Positions 8,790 to 18,357 of a stretch of DNA of 56,452 bases are shown piece by piece. The notes beneath the pieces are model-generated. The model was not told the origin of the DNA. It did not search any database and saw only the letters and a list, made by a program, of their open reading frames with translations. The translations under genes and the position numbers were made by a program. Each line of letters begins with the position of its first letter. Position 1 is the stretch's first letter. This DNA is from Gammaproteobacteria bacterium. GTDB taxonomy: Bacteria; Pseudomonadota; Gammaproteobacteria; UBA6429; Thiohalophilaceae. The DNA lies in NCBI GenBank assembly GCA_022712915.1, contig JAFLJQ010000183.1, positions 1 to 56,452 on the forward strand, written 5' to 3'.

Positions 8790-9575
8790 ATGGCACAAGC
8801 ATTATGGATTGGTAAGACGGGTCTGGAGGCACAAAATACCAGATTAGCTGTCATCAGTAATAATTTGGCCAACGCCAGTACGACGGGTTATAAACGTGAC
8901 CGGGCCTTGTTTGAAGATCTGTTGTATCAAAACGTGCGCCAGGCCGGTGGGCGTACCAGTCAGGATACAGAACTGCCTTCCGGTCTGTCTTTGGGTACCG
9001 GTGTTAAAATGGTTGCGACACAAAAATTGCATGCACAGGGTAATGTTCTGCAAACCCAAAATACCTATGACATGGCCATTCAGGGTTACGGTTATTTTCA
9101 GGTGCTTCATCCGAATGGCAGCATGTCCTATAGCCGTAATGGTGAATTTAATATTAATGGTGCAGGTGAAATTGTAAATTCATCAGGTTACAAATTACAG
9201 CCTGGAATTGTGGTTCCACCCAATGCCATGAGCGTCTCGATTGGTAATGATGGCACTGTTTCCATTACGACACCCGGTAATCCACAACTGATTAATATTG
9301 GTCAAATTACAACCGCCATGTTTCAGAATACGGCAGGGTTACAACCAGTTGGTCAAAATCTGTTTCTTGAAACGGCCGCCAGTGGTGCGCCACAGGTGGG
9401 TGTGCCGGGAACCAATGGCATCGGCACCATTCATCAGGGGTCGCTTGAAGGTTCAAATGTAAACGTGGTGGAAGAACTGGTGAATATGATTGAGACTCAA
9501 AGGGCCTATGAAATGAATTCAAAGGCCATTTCAACGATGGATCAGATGCTGCAATATCTGAATAACAATACATGA
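8790..9575 (+). CDS. flgG: FlgG, distal rod protein
   Basis: A 261-residue protein, the standard FlgG length. It shows the N-terminal L-A-V-I-S-N-N-L-A-N-A-S-T-T-G-Y-K-R motif and the C-terminal N-V-V-E-E-L-V-N-M-I-E-T-Q-R-A-Y-E-M-N helix. Its stop overlaps the first possible flgH ATG (ATGA). Confidence 0.97.
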   Translation: MAQALWIGKTGLEAQNTRLAVISNNLANASTTGYKRDRALFEDLLYQNVRQAGGRTSQDTELPSGLSLGTGVKMVATQKLHAQGNVLQTQNTYDMAIQGYGYFQVLHPNGSMSYSRNGEFNINGAGEIVNSSGYKLQPGIVVPPNAMSVSIGNDGTVSITTPGNPQLINIGQITTAMFQNTAGLQPVGQNLFLETAASGAPQVGVPGTNGIGTIHQGSLEGSNVNVVEELVNMIETQRAYEMNSKAISTMDQMLQYLNNNT

Positions 9576-10495
9576 TGGTTAATGTTATGACACATACATA
9601 TGATGGTGCATTTAAAAATAGTCATTTAATTTTGAGAACAAGTAATTTTCATGTGCACGATTGTATGGACGAAAGTGATAAAGAGAAGCAGAAAGTCAAA
9701 GTTGAAAAATTTGGTGTTGATGATACAGGAAATAATTCTAGCACAGTTTTGACGCCACTATCACGTAGCTCTGTTCCTATTGAGCGTGATAAATATATTG
9801 TTAGAGGTGTTCAGAAAGGGTTTGTATTTTGTCTCCTGGTCATTATTGTGTTGATGAATATGGCATGTGTCAATTCACCGTTGTTTAGAAAAAAAGTGGA
9901 TCCTTATGCACCGAGTAAACCTGAGCCAGCAGAGATAGGTCAGCGTTATAATGGCTCGATCTATCAGGAAGGTATGGTGGTGGGAATGTTTGATAATAGA
10001 ACAGCAAAGCGAAAAGGAGATATCTTGACCATTGAACTAATGGAAACGGCATCTGCTGGTGCCCAGTCAAGCACTACCACTAAGAAAGAGAATTCGGTCG
10101 ATCTGCCATCGCCCACTGTGGCCGGTGACAAGGTGACTAAAGATGGTAAAGAAGTATTAAGCAACCAGTTTGATGGTGGGCGTGATTTTAGTGGTTCAGG
10201 TAATACTTCACAGACGCACAATTTGAGTGGCAAGATCACCGTGACCGTTGCGGAAGTGTTGCCTAATCGTAATCTGGTGGTGCGTGGACAAAAACTCTTG
10301 AACCTCAATCAGGCCAGTGAGTTTATTCGCATATCGGGTATTGTTCGGCCAGAAGATATCAAGCCAGATAATACCGTACTCTCAAATCGCCTGGCGGATG
10401 CACATATTATTTACGGTGATAGTGGCACCATGTCATCGGCTAATACCATGGGGCCATTGGGCAAGTTCTTTAACAGTAAAAACTATCCATACTAA
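9572..10495 (+). CDS. flgH: FlgH, outer-membrane L-ring lipoprotein, with an odd N-terminal extension
   Basis: The C-terminal 210 or so residues are clear FlgH: the Y-A-P-S-K-P-E-P segment, G-S-I-Y-Q-E, the K-R-K-G-D-I-L-T-I-E-L strand, and V-L-P-N-R-N-L-V-V-R-G-Q-K-L-L-N-L-N. A hydrophobic stretch at about 84-97 ends at Cys99 (M-N-M-A-C), which would be the acylated cysteine. The roughly 80 residues before it are polar and charged, AT-rich in codon use, and unlike a FlgH leader. In-frame ATGs exist at 9572, 9587 and 9665, none with a good ribosome site, and none lies just before the hydrophobic segment. The real start is therefore uncertain. Confidence 0.88.
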   Translation: MMVNVMTHTYDGAFKNSHLILRTSNFHVHDCMDESDKEKQKVKVEKFGVDDTGNNSSTVLTPLSRSSVPIERDKYIVRGVQKGFVFCLLVIIVLMNMACVNSPLFRKKVDPYAPSKPEPAEIGQRYNGSIYQEGMVVGMFDNRTAKRKGDILTIELMETASAGAQSSTTTKKENSVDLPSPTVAGDKVTKDGKEVLSNQFDGGRDFSGSGNTSQTHNLSGKITVTVAEVLPNRNLVVRGQKLLNLNQASEFIRISGIVRPEDIKPDNTVLSNRLADAHIIYGDSGTMSSANTMGPLGKFFNSKNYPY

Positions 10496-10506
10496 TCACA
10501 TAGGCC

Positions 10507-11631
10507 ATGATGATGTCATTGATTTTAGATTGCAGAAAGTTTTTAGCTGGCATGACATGTTTGTTGTTGCTTTTAAGTCCTTTTTTTGCCCAGGCCGAGC
10601 GTATCAAGGATATTGCCCAGGTTGCGGGTGTGCGGAGTAACCAATTGGTGGGTTATGGCCTGGTAGTCGGACTGGATGGTTCAGGCGATGGTGCGGCTGC
10701 ATTTACATCACAAAGCCTGAAAAGTATGTTGAATCGTCTGGGTGTGATTATGCCGACGGATGTTAATTTGCAATCCAAGAATGTTGCGGCGGTGGCTATT
10801 CATGCAGAACTTCAGGCCTTTTCCAAGCCGGGACAACGGCTGGATATTACCGTTTCATCTATCGGTGATGCAAAAAGTTTGCGTGGTGGCAGTTTGTTAA
10901 TGACCCCTTTGAAAGGTGTGGATGGTAATGTTTATGCCATTGCGCAAGGTAATGTGGTGGTGAGCGGTTTTGGTGTAGAAGGTATTGATGGTTCCAGAAT
11001 TTCTGTGAACGTCCCCAGTGTGGGCAGAATTCCGAATGGTGCCAGTATTGAACGTGTAGTCGAAACGCCATTCGGGGACAAAAATGAATTGACCTTGAAT
11101 CTGCGTCAACCTGATTTTACCACCTCTAATGAGGTTGCCAGGGTCATCAATGCCACCATCGGTCCTGGTACTGCCTATTCTATTGATGCCGGTTCGGTGA
11201 ATGTTAATGCTCCCCTTGATCTCGCTCAACGGGTTGCCTTTATAGCACTACTCGAAAATATTGATGTGATACCGGGCGAGGCACCGGCGCGGGTCATCAT
11301 TAATTCTCGAACCGGTACAGTAGTGATAGGTCAGCATGTTCGTGTGATGCCGGCTGCGGTTGCCCATGGCAGCCTGACTGTTACCATTACAAACAGACAG
11401 GATGTCAATCAGCCTGCACCATTTGCAGGCGGTGAAGCGGTCGTCGTACCGGCAGCCGATATCAAGGTAGAGGAAAAAAATAGCCGCATGTTCAAGTTTG
11501 ATCCAGGTGTGACTCTGGATGAGATCGTTAAAGCGGTGAACCAGGTAGGTGCTGCTCCCGGTGATTTGGTCGCGATACTGGAAGCGCTTAAAGAAGCCGG
11601 TGCACTTAGGGCTCAATTGCTGGTGATTTAA
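10507..11631 (+). CDS. flgI: FlgI, P-ring protein
   Basis: A 374-residue periplasmic protein that forms the peptidoglycan-associated P ring around the rod. A Sec signal peptide covers about residues 1-30, ending F-F-A-Q-A before E-R-I-K-D-I-A. The mature start [20 protein letters not shown] and the G-L-D-G-S-G-D motif are diagnostic. Its chaperone FlgA is encoded at the left of the window. Confidence 0.97.
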   Translation: MMMSLILDCRKFLAGMTCLLLLLSPFFAQAERIKDIAQVAGVRSNQLVGYGLVVGLDGSGDGAAAFTSQSLKSMLNRLGVIMPTDVNLQSKNVAAVAIHAELQAFSKPGQRLDITVSSIGDAKSLRGGSLLMTPLKGVDGNVYAIAQGNVVVSGFGVEGIDGSRISVNVPSVGRIPNGASIERVVETPFGDKNELTLNLRQPDFTTSNEVARVINATIGPGTAYSIDAGSVNVNAPLDLAQRVAFIALLENIDVIPGEAPARVIINSRTGTVVIGQHVRVMPAAVAHGSLTVTITNRQDVNQPAPFAGGEAVVVPAADIKVEEKNSRMFKFDPGVTLDEIVKAVNQVGAAPGDLVAILEALKEAGALRAQLLVI

Positions 11632-11713
11632 TCATGTTCTGTTTAATTAACTGGCCCATTTCTTGCCTCTTATATATTGAGTAGCCCGATAAATTGAAGG
11701 ATAACTTTGGAAC

Positions 11714-12730
11714 ATGCAGGTTAAAGGCAATCAATATATCTATACCGATATTTCGGGTCTGAATGATCTGAAGATGCAGGCACGTACCGATAAACAAAGT
11801 GCGATTAAGGACGTGGCCAAACAGTTTGAAAGCCTGTTTATGAACATGATGTTAAAGAGTATGCGTGATGCAAGTATGGGTGATCCGATTTTTGATAACA
11901 ATCAGTCTCTTATGTATAGGGATATGTTCGATCGGCAATTGTCCCTGTCGATGAGTAAAGGTAAGGGCATGGGCCTGGCAGAAGTATTGGAGCGCCAACT
12001 GACACATCAAATACCGGGCATATCCGATCAGCAGGATATTACCGATGTTAAGTTGAAGACTCATTCTGCCTATCCGGTAGACAAGTTTTTCCCTGCGTAT
12101 CCACTCAATCACATGAATAAACCTATTTTATCAAAGCCTTATTCCCCAACAGATAATTCCCCAACGGCTAATCCACCATCATCTATTGATAGTGTAAAAA
12201 AGAATGAACTGTCAGACGATGTAAATAGCAAGCAGGAAAGTTTTTTCCGTAAACTATGGCCTATGGCTGAAGCTGCAGCAGAAAAATTGGATACCTTACC
12301 TGAAATGTTGATCGCTCAGTCAGCATTGGAGACAGGTTGGGGTAAACATATTTCAAAAGATAAAAATGGTGATAGTAGTTTTAACCTGTTTAATATTAAA
12401 GCCAGTAATGGTTGGTCTGGTAAAACAATAGAAAAGACAACCGTTGAATTTCATAACGGGATGCCAGTCAAAGAGGTCGCAAAATTTCGTGCCTATGATT
12501 CGTATGAGGAAAGTTTTCAGGACTATGTTGATTTTCTCAAATCAAATGACAGATATAGTGGCGCTCTGAGAAAGACAATTGATCCTGAAGAATATATTCG
12601 TAGTCTGCATCAGGCCGGTTATGCTACTGACCCAGCCTATGCCGACAAAGTGTTAAATATTATTAGTCGCGAAGGAAATGTGATAGATAAGACCATTTCT
12701 TTATATGAAGGACTGGAAATCAATGCATAA
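11714..12730 (+). CDS. flgJ: FlgJ, rod cap with glucosaminidase domain
   Basis: A 338-residue bifunctional protein. Residues about 25-95 are the rod-binding domain (A-K-Q-F-E-S-L-F-M-N-M-M-L-K-S-M-R). Residues about 175-320 are a glucosaminidase-type peptidoglycan hydrolase with the catalytic-Glu context Q-S-A-L-E-T-G-W-G-K-H and a later F-R-A-Y-D-S-Y-E-E-S-F-Q-D-Y segment. It locally opens the cell wall for the rod. A Pro/Ser-rich linker (about 125-165) joins the domains. An 82-base gap separates it from flgI. Confidence 0.96.
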   Translation: MQVKGNQYIYTDISGLNDLKMQARTDKQSAIKDVAKQFESLFMNMMLKSMRDASMGDPIFDNNQSLMYRDMFDRQLSLSMSKGKGMGLAEVLERQLTHQIPGISDQQDITDVKLKTHSAYPVDKFFPAYPLNHMNKPILSKPYSPTDNSPTANPPSSIDSVKKNELSDDVNSKQESFFRKLWPMAEAAAEKLDTLPEMLIAQSALETGWGKHISKDKNGDSSFNLFNIKASNGWSGKTIEKTTVEFHNGMPVKEVAKFRAYDSYEESFQDYVDFLKSNDRYSGALRKTIDPEEYIRSLHQAGYATDPAYADKVLNIISREGNVIDKTISLYEGLEINA

Positions 12731-12752
12731 TCTAAACGCGAGGTGTTCCTAA

Positions 12753-14831
12753 ATGGCGGGCGGTGACATGCTCGGTATTAGCGTATCGGGTGTTGCAGCG
12801 GCCCAACGTGCATTGGCAACAACTGGGCATAATATTGCCAATGCCAATACAGAGGGTTATTCCCGTCAGCGAATCACCATGGAGGCAAGGCCACCTTCAA
12901 CATCGGGTTCTGCTGCTATTGGTAACGGTGTTGTGGTTAATGATGTGCACCGCATTTACGATGATTTTATTACCGGCCAGGTTCGTAGCGTGAGCTCTTT
13001 GTCTACCTCGATGGAGATGAATCATGATTACACCGTTCAGGTGAACAATATGTTGGCCGATACCAAGGCGGGCCTGGCGCCTACCATGCAGGAGTTTTTT
13101 GGCGCTGTAAACGGGGTTTCGAACAATCCCTCTTCAACCTCATCCCGACAGGTTATGTTGGGGGCGGCACGTTCTCTAGTTGATCGCTTTCAGTATCTTG
13201 ACGAACGTTTTGAGGTGATTCGTTCTGCGGCGAATAAGAACATGAAAACCTTGACGGTCGAAATTAATCAATTGGCCAGCTCTATTGCTGCTATTAATCA
13301 TAGAATTGTAACGGCCAGCGAAATAGGGGGAGTACCACCGAATGATCTTTTGGATCAGCGTGATAAATTGTTAAAAGATTTATCGGAACGTGTCGGTATT
13401 CGTGTTACGTATCAGGATACGGGTACGATGAATGTTTATATCGGTAACGGTCAGCTGCTTGTGGTGGGGCAAAGGTCATCTACCATTGCTGTTGAAGGTA
13501 CACCGGCAGATCCTCGACAATTAGATGTTATATTTCAAGGCCCGGATAGTAAAAGCCTTATTACTCGATCTATCTCTGGCGGTAAGCTGGGTGGATTACT
13601 TGATTTTCAAAAAACAGTACTGGATCGTTCACAAAATGAACTGGGTTTGATCGCGATTGGCGTCAGCAAGGCCTTTAATGACCAGCATAAACTGGGTATG
13701 GATATACACAGTCAGCTGGGTAAAAGCTTTTTTACGGATACAGAAAAACTATCACCACAGGTTCTGCCCAATAAGGATAATGATGGTGATGCGGTTATAT
13801 CTGCGACAATAACCAATATAGATAACCTTACCGCAAGTGAATATCAGTTATCCTTTTTTGAGGGGCAATATCGCTTGATCCGGCGGGATGATGATAAGGT
13901 CATCGCTGAATTCAGTTCCCTGCCGGCTAAATTTGAAGGTGAGGGTTTTTCCTTGCAGCTTGACAAAGGTGCGATGGCAAATCTGGATACTTTTATTATT
14001 CGCCCTACCCGTTTGGGGGCAAAGCGTATTGATGTCAAGATTGACGATATCAATAAAATCGCTGCCGCTTCCCCTGTCAGGGTGGAAGCCTCAATTGATA
14101 ATCTTGGCAGTGGCAAAATAAAAATGGGTGAGGTACTGGACACCAGCACACCCTCATTTGCCATTAAACATGGCTCGATGTCGCCACCCTTTGCGATACG
14201 TTTTCTTGATAAAGATCATTTTGAATTATTGGATAATACGGGGATGCCTGTCCCGATATCACGTCTGGCCTTGCCGGAAGAATCGAAATTGTTGACCCAT
14301 AAAGATGGTCGAGAGTTGTTCAAGCAAGATATAGATGATGAAGAGCAGCAGGTTGATGTTTCGGTTATTGAAACCTCTATTTTTTATGATCGTGAAAATG
14401 GCATCAATATTTTCCCCACCCCAGGAGGAGAAGAACCCGGCTTCAGAGTATCGTTCGTCGGTGAACCGGTAAAAGGTGATACCTTCAGGGTGGAATATAA
14501 TGATGATGGCACAACAGATAATAAAAATATTATTGCCCTCTCTATGTTGCAAGAGAAGCCTGTTCTTGCCAAAGGCACATCGAGTTTTTCAGATGTGTAT
14601 GCCGATCTAATAACCCGCATCGGCACCAAGACGCATGAGCTGGAAATTAACAAAAAGGCGCAAACGTTATTGCTCAATCAAGTGGTGGCAAAAAGGGAAT
14701 CGGTTTCCGGTGTGAATATGGATGAAGAGGCGGCAAACCTGGTGCGCTATCAAAAACTCTTTCAGGCCAATGCGCAGATTATTGCTGTTTCCCAAAAAAT
14801 GCTGGATGTCTTAATGGCGGCATTCAGGTAA
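12753..14831 (+). CDS. flgK: FlgK, hook-filament junction protein 1
   Basis: A 692-residue protein, at the long end for FlgK. It begins with the family pattern M-L-G-I-S-V-S-G-V-A-A-A-Q-R-A-L-A-T-T-G-H-N-I-A-N-A-N and ends E-E-A-A-N-L-V-R-Y-Q-K-L-F-Q-A-N-A-Q-I. The central region (about 330-600) is a large beta-rich insertion that accounts for the extra length. The start at 12753 puts five residues before M-L-G, as in relatives; an in-frame ATG at 12768 is the alternative. Confidence 0.95.
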   Translation: MAGGDMLGISVSGVAAAQRALATTGHNIANANTEGYSRQRITMEARPPSTSGSAAIGNGVVVNDVHRIYDDFITGQVRSVSSLSTSMEMNHDYTVQVNNMLADTKAGLAPTMQEFFGAVNGVSNNPSSTSSRQVMLGAARSLVDRFQYLDERFEVIRSAANKNMKTLTVEINQLASSIAAINHRIVTASEIGGVPPNDLLDQRDKLLKDLSERVGIRVTYQDTGTMNVYIGNGQLLVVGQRSSTIAVEGTPADPRQLDVIFQGPDSKSLITRSISGGKLGGLLDFQKTVLDRSQNELGLIAIGVSKAFNDQHKLGMDIHSQLGKSFFTDTEKLSPQVLPNKDNDGDAVISATITNIDNLTASEYQLSFFEGQYRLIRRDDDKVIAEFSSLPAKFEGEGFSLQLDKGAMANLDTFIIRPTRLGAKRIDVKIDDINKIAAASPVRVEASIDNLGSGKIKMGEVLDTSTPSFAIKHGSMSPPFAIRFLDKDHFELLDNTGMPVPISRLALPEESKLLTHKDGRELFKQDIDDEEQQVDVSVIETSIFYDRENGINIFPTPGGEEPGFRVSFVGEPVKGDTFRVEYNDDGTTDNKNIIALSMLQEKPVLAKGTSSFSDVYADLITRIGTKTHELEINKKAQTLLLNQVVAKRESVSGVNMDEEAANLVRYQKLFQANAQIIAVSQKMLDVLMAAFR

Positions 14832-14835
14832 GACT

Positions 14836-16056
14836 ATGCGGGTATCGACTAATCAAATTCAAATGGGCGCTATTAATGCCATGCTGGATCAACAATCAGG
14901 TCTGGCCAAGGTGCAGCAACAGGTTGCATCAGGTAAGCGGGTAATATCACCTGCGGATGATCCTGTTGGTATCGCGCAGGTGATCAACTTGCAGGATGCA
15001 CTGAAGCGGACTGAGCAACTACAGAAAAATATCGATAATGCGACGGGTCGTCTGTCATTGGAAGAAGGTGTGCTTGGTGGCGTCACAAAAATAATGCAAC
15101 GGGTACGAGAGCTTGCCGTGTATGGAAACAATGCCACACAGACCAATGATACGCGGGGTTATATTGCTGAAGAAATTATCCAACTGGGCGATGAGTTGCT
15201 GGGATTGGCCAATACGATGGACTCTGATGGTGAATTTTTGTTTGCGGGTTCAAAGGGGCAGTTTAAGCCCTTTTCAAAGGATGATCAGGGGAACTTCCTT
15301 TATTATGGTGACGACACGCAACGCTTTGTACGCGTTGGACCTCGTCGTCAGATAGCCATTAACGATACCGGCACCGAGGTGTTTCGCAAGATCCGCGAGG
15401 GGAATGGTACTTTTATTGTGACTGAAAGCCCAAACAATAAAGGCAGTGGGGTGTTGGATCAGGGGGCATCCAAGGGGCATTATGACTTTGGTACTTACGC
15501 TCTGATCATGGACAAAAAGGATAGCCTGAATCCCAATGAACCTCTGACCTACAGGGTTATTGATGACAAGGGTAAGGAGATGGTGCCTTCGACTGTCTTT
15601 GCTCAGGGTAATGCCATTAGCTTTGAAGGTGTGCAAATGTTCATTCTGGGTGACCCTGAACCCGGCGACTACTTTGTTATTCGACCCAGCCAACATCAGG
15701 ATATATTCACCACCTTAAATAAGCTGGTCGTGGCACTGAAAGATTCTCGAAATACGGCCGCCGATCACGCCTTTTTGCATAATGAGATTAACCGCGCGTT
15801 GTCTTCGGTTGATACGGCTATGGGTAAGGTGCTAGACGTAAGAGCCAGTGTCGGCACGCGCTTAAATGCACTGGATAGCCAGAAAAGTATCAATGATGCC
15901 TTTAGTATTCAGTTGAAAGAGTTGATTTCAAATATTGAAGATCTGGATTTTGGTCAAGCCGTGAGTGAACTGAATGGCCGCAAGGTAGGCCTGGAGGCTT
16001 CGCATAAGGCTTTTGTCAAGGTTCAGGAAATTTCGCTGTTTAACCATCTGTATTAA
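14836..16056 (+). CDS. flgL: FlgL, hook-filament junction protein 3
   Basis: A 406-residue flagellin-like junction protein starting M-R-V-S-T-N-Q-I, with V-A-S-G-K-R-V-I-S-P-A-D-D-P-V-G near residue 31, the flagellin-type N-terminal D0/D1 signature. The C terminus (L-N-A-L-D-S-Q, then K-V-G-L-E-A-S-H-K-A-F-V-K-V-Q) matches FlgL. It follows flgK after four bases and closes the operon that begins at flgB. Confidence 0.95.
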   Translation: MRVSTNQIQMGAINAMLDQQSGLAKVQQQVASGKRVISPADDPVGIAQVINLQDALKRTEQLQKNIDNATGRLSLEEGVLGGVTKIMQRVRELAVYGNNATQTNDTRGYIAEEIIQLGDELLGLANTMDSDGEFLFAGSKGQFKPFSKDDQGNFLYYGDDTQRFVRVGPRRQIAINDTGTEVFRKIREGNGTFIVTESPNNKGSGVLDQGASKGHYDFGTYALIMDKKDSLNPNEPLTYRVIDDKGKEMVPSTVFAQGNAISFEGVQMFILGDPEPGDYFVIRPSQHQDIFTTLNKLVVALKDSRNTAADHAFLHNEINRALSSVDTAMGKVLDVRASVGTRLNALDSQKSINDAFSIQLKELISNIEDLDFGQAVSELNGRKVGLEASHKAFVKVQEISLFNHLY

Positions 16057-16160
16057 TGGTGTCACTGTATAAACGTACAATCCGTAAAGAGGCGAAGAAA
16101 ATCATTAGCCAAACCTTTTCATCATAGTGAGGTCTGCATCAGTTCACCTGTTTACCCCGT

Positions 16161-16258
16161 CCTTTGCGGTAAAGTATGTTTTACGAGTACTTTTCATGCC
16201 TCATACCCATTTCATTCTCCTCAAGCCTTTAAGTAACCGGTAGATACATAATTTATTA
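16161..16258 (+). mobile_element. Truncated MITE-like copy
   Basis: From CCTTTGCGGTAAA to GGTAGATACATAATT this segment parallels the right third of the complete element that follows it, with many point differences. It lacks the right terminal repeat and all of the left two thirds. It is an older, decayed copy lying head to tail with the intact one. Confidence 0.65.
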
Positions 16259-16541
16259 CACTGCTGTCCCGTTAAGTATTTAATCCATTTTAAAGATCTA
16301 ATCCGCAAAGGATCGCAACGTTATTTTGTTTTATATTAGAGAAAAATTAGAGGTTGCCCGAAGTATTTAAGTTCACTTTTTATAAATTACCGAATTTATT
16401 TTTTCTTTGCGCCTCTTTGCGACCTTTGCGGTAAAATGTGTTTTATCAACAATTTTCATGTCTCATGCTCATTTCAACCTCGTCAAGCCGTTAAGTACTC
16501 GGTAGATACATGATTTTTAGATTATTAACGGGACGGCAGTG
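16259..16541 (+). mobile_element. MITE-like element, copy A
   Basis: About 283 bases bounded by imperfect inverted ends: CACTGCTGTCCCGTTAA at the left and TTAACGGGACGGCAGTG at the right. There is no coding capacity. The interior contains repeated TTTGCGG/CGCAAAG words. Copy B at 25034-25330 is its reverse complement at roughly four fifths identity by eye. I see no clean target duplication here. The parent transposase family is not determinable from this window. Confidence 0.8.
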
Positions 16542-16722
16542 ATTCTATATATACGTGTATATGTAGCTCGGAGCTGTGATCTTGTATCAGGGGTATTTTT
16601 CCTCAGTTACGGTACCCATCAAACGGCAAAAATTGGCCAGTCTGAAAATTAAATATAAAAATAACTGTAAATTCAATAAGATAGAAGCATTTAAAATAGG
16701 CATTTATTTTCCTATTGCACCA

Positions 16723-16749
16723 TAAAGTTTCAAGTTCCCTGGACGCTAG
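16723..16749 (+). promoter_or_regulatory. Sigma-28-type promoter of fliC1
   Basis: TAAA, exactly 15 bases, GACGCTAG. The -35 and spacing are ideal. The -10 matches GCCGATAA at only 5 of 8 positions, but the identical TAAAGTT...GACGCTAGT arrangement recurs before fliC2 and once more at 22249, so it is conserved. A leader of about 100 bases follows before the ATG. Confidence 0.7.
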
Positions 16750-16863
16750 TGTTCTCGGGAGCGGTGAATATGCCCATTTGGAGGCGTATATCCGCTTAAG
16801 TTATGTTCCTGATCACAGTATTTATTGATTGTGTGTGGTTAGGCTGGAACAGGAGAGTGCATC

Positions 16864-18291
16864 ATGCCTCAAATTATTAACACTAATATCATGTCGCTGA
16901 ACTCGCAGCGTAACCTGAATACATCTCAGGAATCCATGCGAATTTCATTGCAACGTCTGTCATCAGGTTTGCGTATTAACAGCGCAAAAGATGATGCGGC
17001 AGGTTTGGCAATTTCTGAGCGTTTTACGGCTCAGATTCGAGGCCTTAACCAGGCCGCACGTAATGCGAGTGATGCGATTTCATTATCGCAAACCGCTGAA
17101 GGTGCATTGGGTGAGGCAGGTAATAACTTGCAGCGTATTCGTGAGCTGTCTATTCAGTCTGCGAATGCCACCAACTCGGCATCGGATCGTTTGGCTCTTC
17201 AGGCTGAAGTGGGGCAGTTGGTTTCAGAGCTGGATCGTATTGCGACCAGTGCTGAATTCAACGGCCAGAAACTACTCGATGGTACCTTCGGCACGGCTGT
17301 CTATCAGGTAGGTGCCAATGCCAACCAGACCATTGCCACTACCACGGCCAATTTTCGGACTAACCAGTATGGCAACAACCGTGTTTCTGGTGCAGAAACG
17401 TCTGCTAGTAGTGGTGCCCGCATTACAGGCCAGGAGGTCACCCTTAACGGTTATCTGGGTCAGGAGCGCATTAGTGTTGTAGAGGGTGACAGTGCCAAGC
17501 GAGTTGCTGAACTGGTCAATGCCAAGGGTGATGATACGGGCATTACCGCTTTTGCTAATACTGAAACTCAAATGACGTTTTCTACTACGGGTGCCTTTGT
17601 GATGGATGTTAAGTCTGATAATGACACGTTCAAGAACATTGCCTTCACGGTCAGTGATATCAGTACCACCGATGGTTTGTCGGCAGCGGTATCGGCATTC
17701 AATGATGTGTCCAGTCTTACCGGCGTCACTGCACGTGTATCAGGTGATGCAACAGGGATTGTTTTGCGCAGTGCGACCGGTGACAACATCGCCCTCAGGG
17801 ACGGTGATAATGCCAATGCCGGTGATATTATGGTGGGTGGTCAGGTGCTGGCGGCGGATACGACGGCTGATGAGATGGTCATTACCGGTCAGGTGATGTA
17901 TGACTCGGTAAAATCATTCAGTATCACCGGTAAGGAAGGTGAGGCCGTGAATATGGGCACAGAGGCCTCGGCCCTGATGGGTGTTTCTTCCATGGACATC
18001 AGCACGGTAGACGGTGCCAACAAGGCCCTGGCCATCGTGGATGCCGCCCTGTCTTCAGTGAGTGGTCAGCGGGCGAAGTTTGGTGCGATTCAGAGTCGAT
18101 TTGGCTCTACCATTGCCAACCTGACGACCAACTCTGAAAACCTGAGTGCCGCTCGTTCACGTATCCGTGATGCCGATTTTGCGGTAGAAACGTCGGAATT
18201 GACCCGTACCCAGATCCTCCAGCAGGCAGGTACGGCGATGTTGGCTCAGGCCAATTCGATTCCGCAGAACGTGTTGTCCTTGTTGCAGTAA
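16864..18291 (+). CDS. fliC: FliC1, flagellin
   Basis: A 475-residue filament subunit. The N terminus ([18 protein letters not shown], then [19 protein letters not shown]) and C terminus ([18 protein letters not shown] ... [10 protein letters not shown]) are the canonical D0/D1 regions. The centre (about 170-390) is the variable exposed domain. AGGAGAG precedes the start. Another copy (22757-24184) of equal length is almost identical at both ends. Export chaperone FliS is encoded downstream. Confidence 0.97.
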   Translation: MPQIINTNIMSLNSQRNLNTSQESMRISLQRLSSGLRINSAKDDAAGLAISERFTAQIRGLNQAARNASDAISLSQTAEGALGEAGNNLQRIRELSIQSANATNSASDRLALQAEVGQLVSELDRIATSAEFNGQKLLDGTFGTAVYQVGANANQTIATTTANFRTNQYGNNRVSGAETSASSGARITGQEVTLNGYLGQERISVVEGDSAKRVAELVNAKGDDTGITAFANTETQMTFSTTGAFVMDVKSDNDTFKNIAFTVSDISTTDGLSAAVSAFNDVSSLTGVTARVSGDATGIVLRSATGDNIALRDGDNANAGDIMVGGQVLAADTTADEMVITGQVMYDSVKSFSITGKEGEAVNMGTEASALMGVSSMDISTVDGANKALAIVDAALSSVSGQRAKFGAIQSRFGSTIANLTTNSENLSAARSRIRDADFAVETSELTRTQILQQAGTAMLAQANSIPQNVLSLLQ

Positions 18292-18297
18292 ATGTTT

Positions 18298-18327
18298 AAT
18301 GAGAAGGGTGGTAACACCCTTCTCATT
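18298..18327 (+). terminator. Hairpin between fliC1 and flaG1
   Basis: AATGAGAAGGGTG and CACCCTTCTCATT form a perfect 13-bp stem around a GTAA loop, seven bases after the fliC1 stop. Only a short T run follows, so it may be a weak terminator or an mRNA-stabilising end that lets flagellin exceed the downstream genes. Confidence 0.7.
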
Positions 18328-18357
18328 TAAACCAAACACCGCACATGAGGTGGCGTT

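Larger units (their letters stand above)
16057..16722. other. Spacer rich in mobile-element repeats
   Basis: No gene is visible between flgL and the flagellin promoter. About 380 bases of it (16161-16541) are a truncated and a complete copy of a MITE-like repeat. A short piece at about 16083-16100 resembles the interior of the same element in the opposite orientation. The rest is AT-rich with no pattern I can name. Confidence 0.6.
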
